Of a stretch of 54,009 nucleotides of DNA, positions 53,986-54,009 are shown piece after piece. The stretch spans positions 1 through 54,009 of the forward strand of contig CAINEW010000028.1 in the NCBI GenBank assembly GCA_903847915.1. The letters are read 5' to 3'. Positions within the stretch are counted from its first letter, which is position 1. Each line of letters begins with the position of its first letter. Position numbers and translations under genes: made by a program. The notes under the pieces are model-generated. The model saw nothing but the letters and a program-made list of their open reading frames with translations. It searched no databases and was not told where the DNA came from. Origin of the DNA: an uncultured bacterium (GTDB lineage: Bacteria; Patescibacteriota; Minisyncoccia; UBA6257; GWB1-50-10).

Positions 53986-54009
53986 TCTTTTACCATACTA
54001 AAAACAGCC

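Noticed and set aside
1-54009. CRISPR array, prophage or conjugative module
   Set aside because: No regularly spaced direct repeats, integrase, terminase, capsid or transfer genes are visible. The repeats found are dispersed and target-linked.

Overview
The window looks like a chromosomal contig from a Patescibacteria / Candidate Phyla Radiation bacterium, most probably a parcubacterium. The evidence is indirect: AT-rich DNA with tightly packed genes, a spc ribosomal operon with no L30 gene between S5 and L15, a shortened L3, a DUF4012 protein, many small lineage-specific proteins without recognisable homologues, and no central or biosynthetic metabolism apart from cell-wall assembly. No 16S rRNA gene is present to confirm this.

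Layout. Bases 1-9050 run mostly on the + strand: a DUF4012 protein cut by the window edge, lepA, an FtsB-like divisome protein, tRNA-Gly(CCC), a 1056-residue coiled-coil/membrane protein of unknown function and a DUF5663-like protein. Bases 9050-18400 mix both strands: xseB-xseA with tRNA-Gln, Mn-type superoxide dismutase, several small Cys-rich proteins, fmt divergent from def, a ctp protease, rplI convergent with rpmA, and tRNA-Leu(GAG). Bases 18600-25600 are + strand: rmuC, a medium-chain reductase, a candidate small RNA and structured leader, secA, then a Zn-ribbon/ASCH/GreA-like/Nudix cluster. From 25600 to the end nearly everything is on the - strand: a PD-(D/E)XK nuclease, a gltX - M23 peptidase - FemAB operon, a cell-wall block (scpA-scpB-dacA-like-mraY-amidohydrolase-ftsW-murG), map and adk, and the long ribosomal block secY to rplC, rpsJ and tuf.

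How it fits together. The window covers translation (21 proteins of the S10/spc block, L9, L27, EF-Tu, LepA, Fmt/Def/Map N-terminal processing, GltX), protein export (SecY, SecA), peptidoglycan synthesis and remodelling (MraY, MurG, FtsW, D,D-carboxypeptidase, M23 activator, FemAB ligase) and chromosome organisation/repair (ScpAB, RmuC, exonuclease VII). Several promoters put the -10 box only 6-9 nt before the start codon, so leaderless mRNAs look common.

The most unusual signal is non-coding. At least three copies of a ~90-bp element and about seven short CCGCC/GGCGG palindromes lie in intergenic DNA. At many sites the adjacent gene end (tRNA 3' end, lepA start, tuf start, rpmA start, xseB stop) is copied in inverted and sometimes also direct orientation beside the element. 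At tuf and rpmA this makes near-identical hairpins that include the start codon, each with the same 2-nt CT bulge. At lepA it made a second gene start. In sodA a related short repeat appears to have entered the coding sequence in frame. No transposase, integrase or CRISPR array is encoded in the window.
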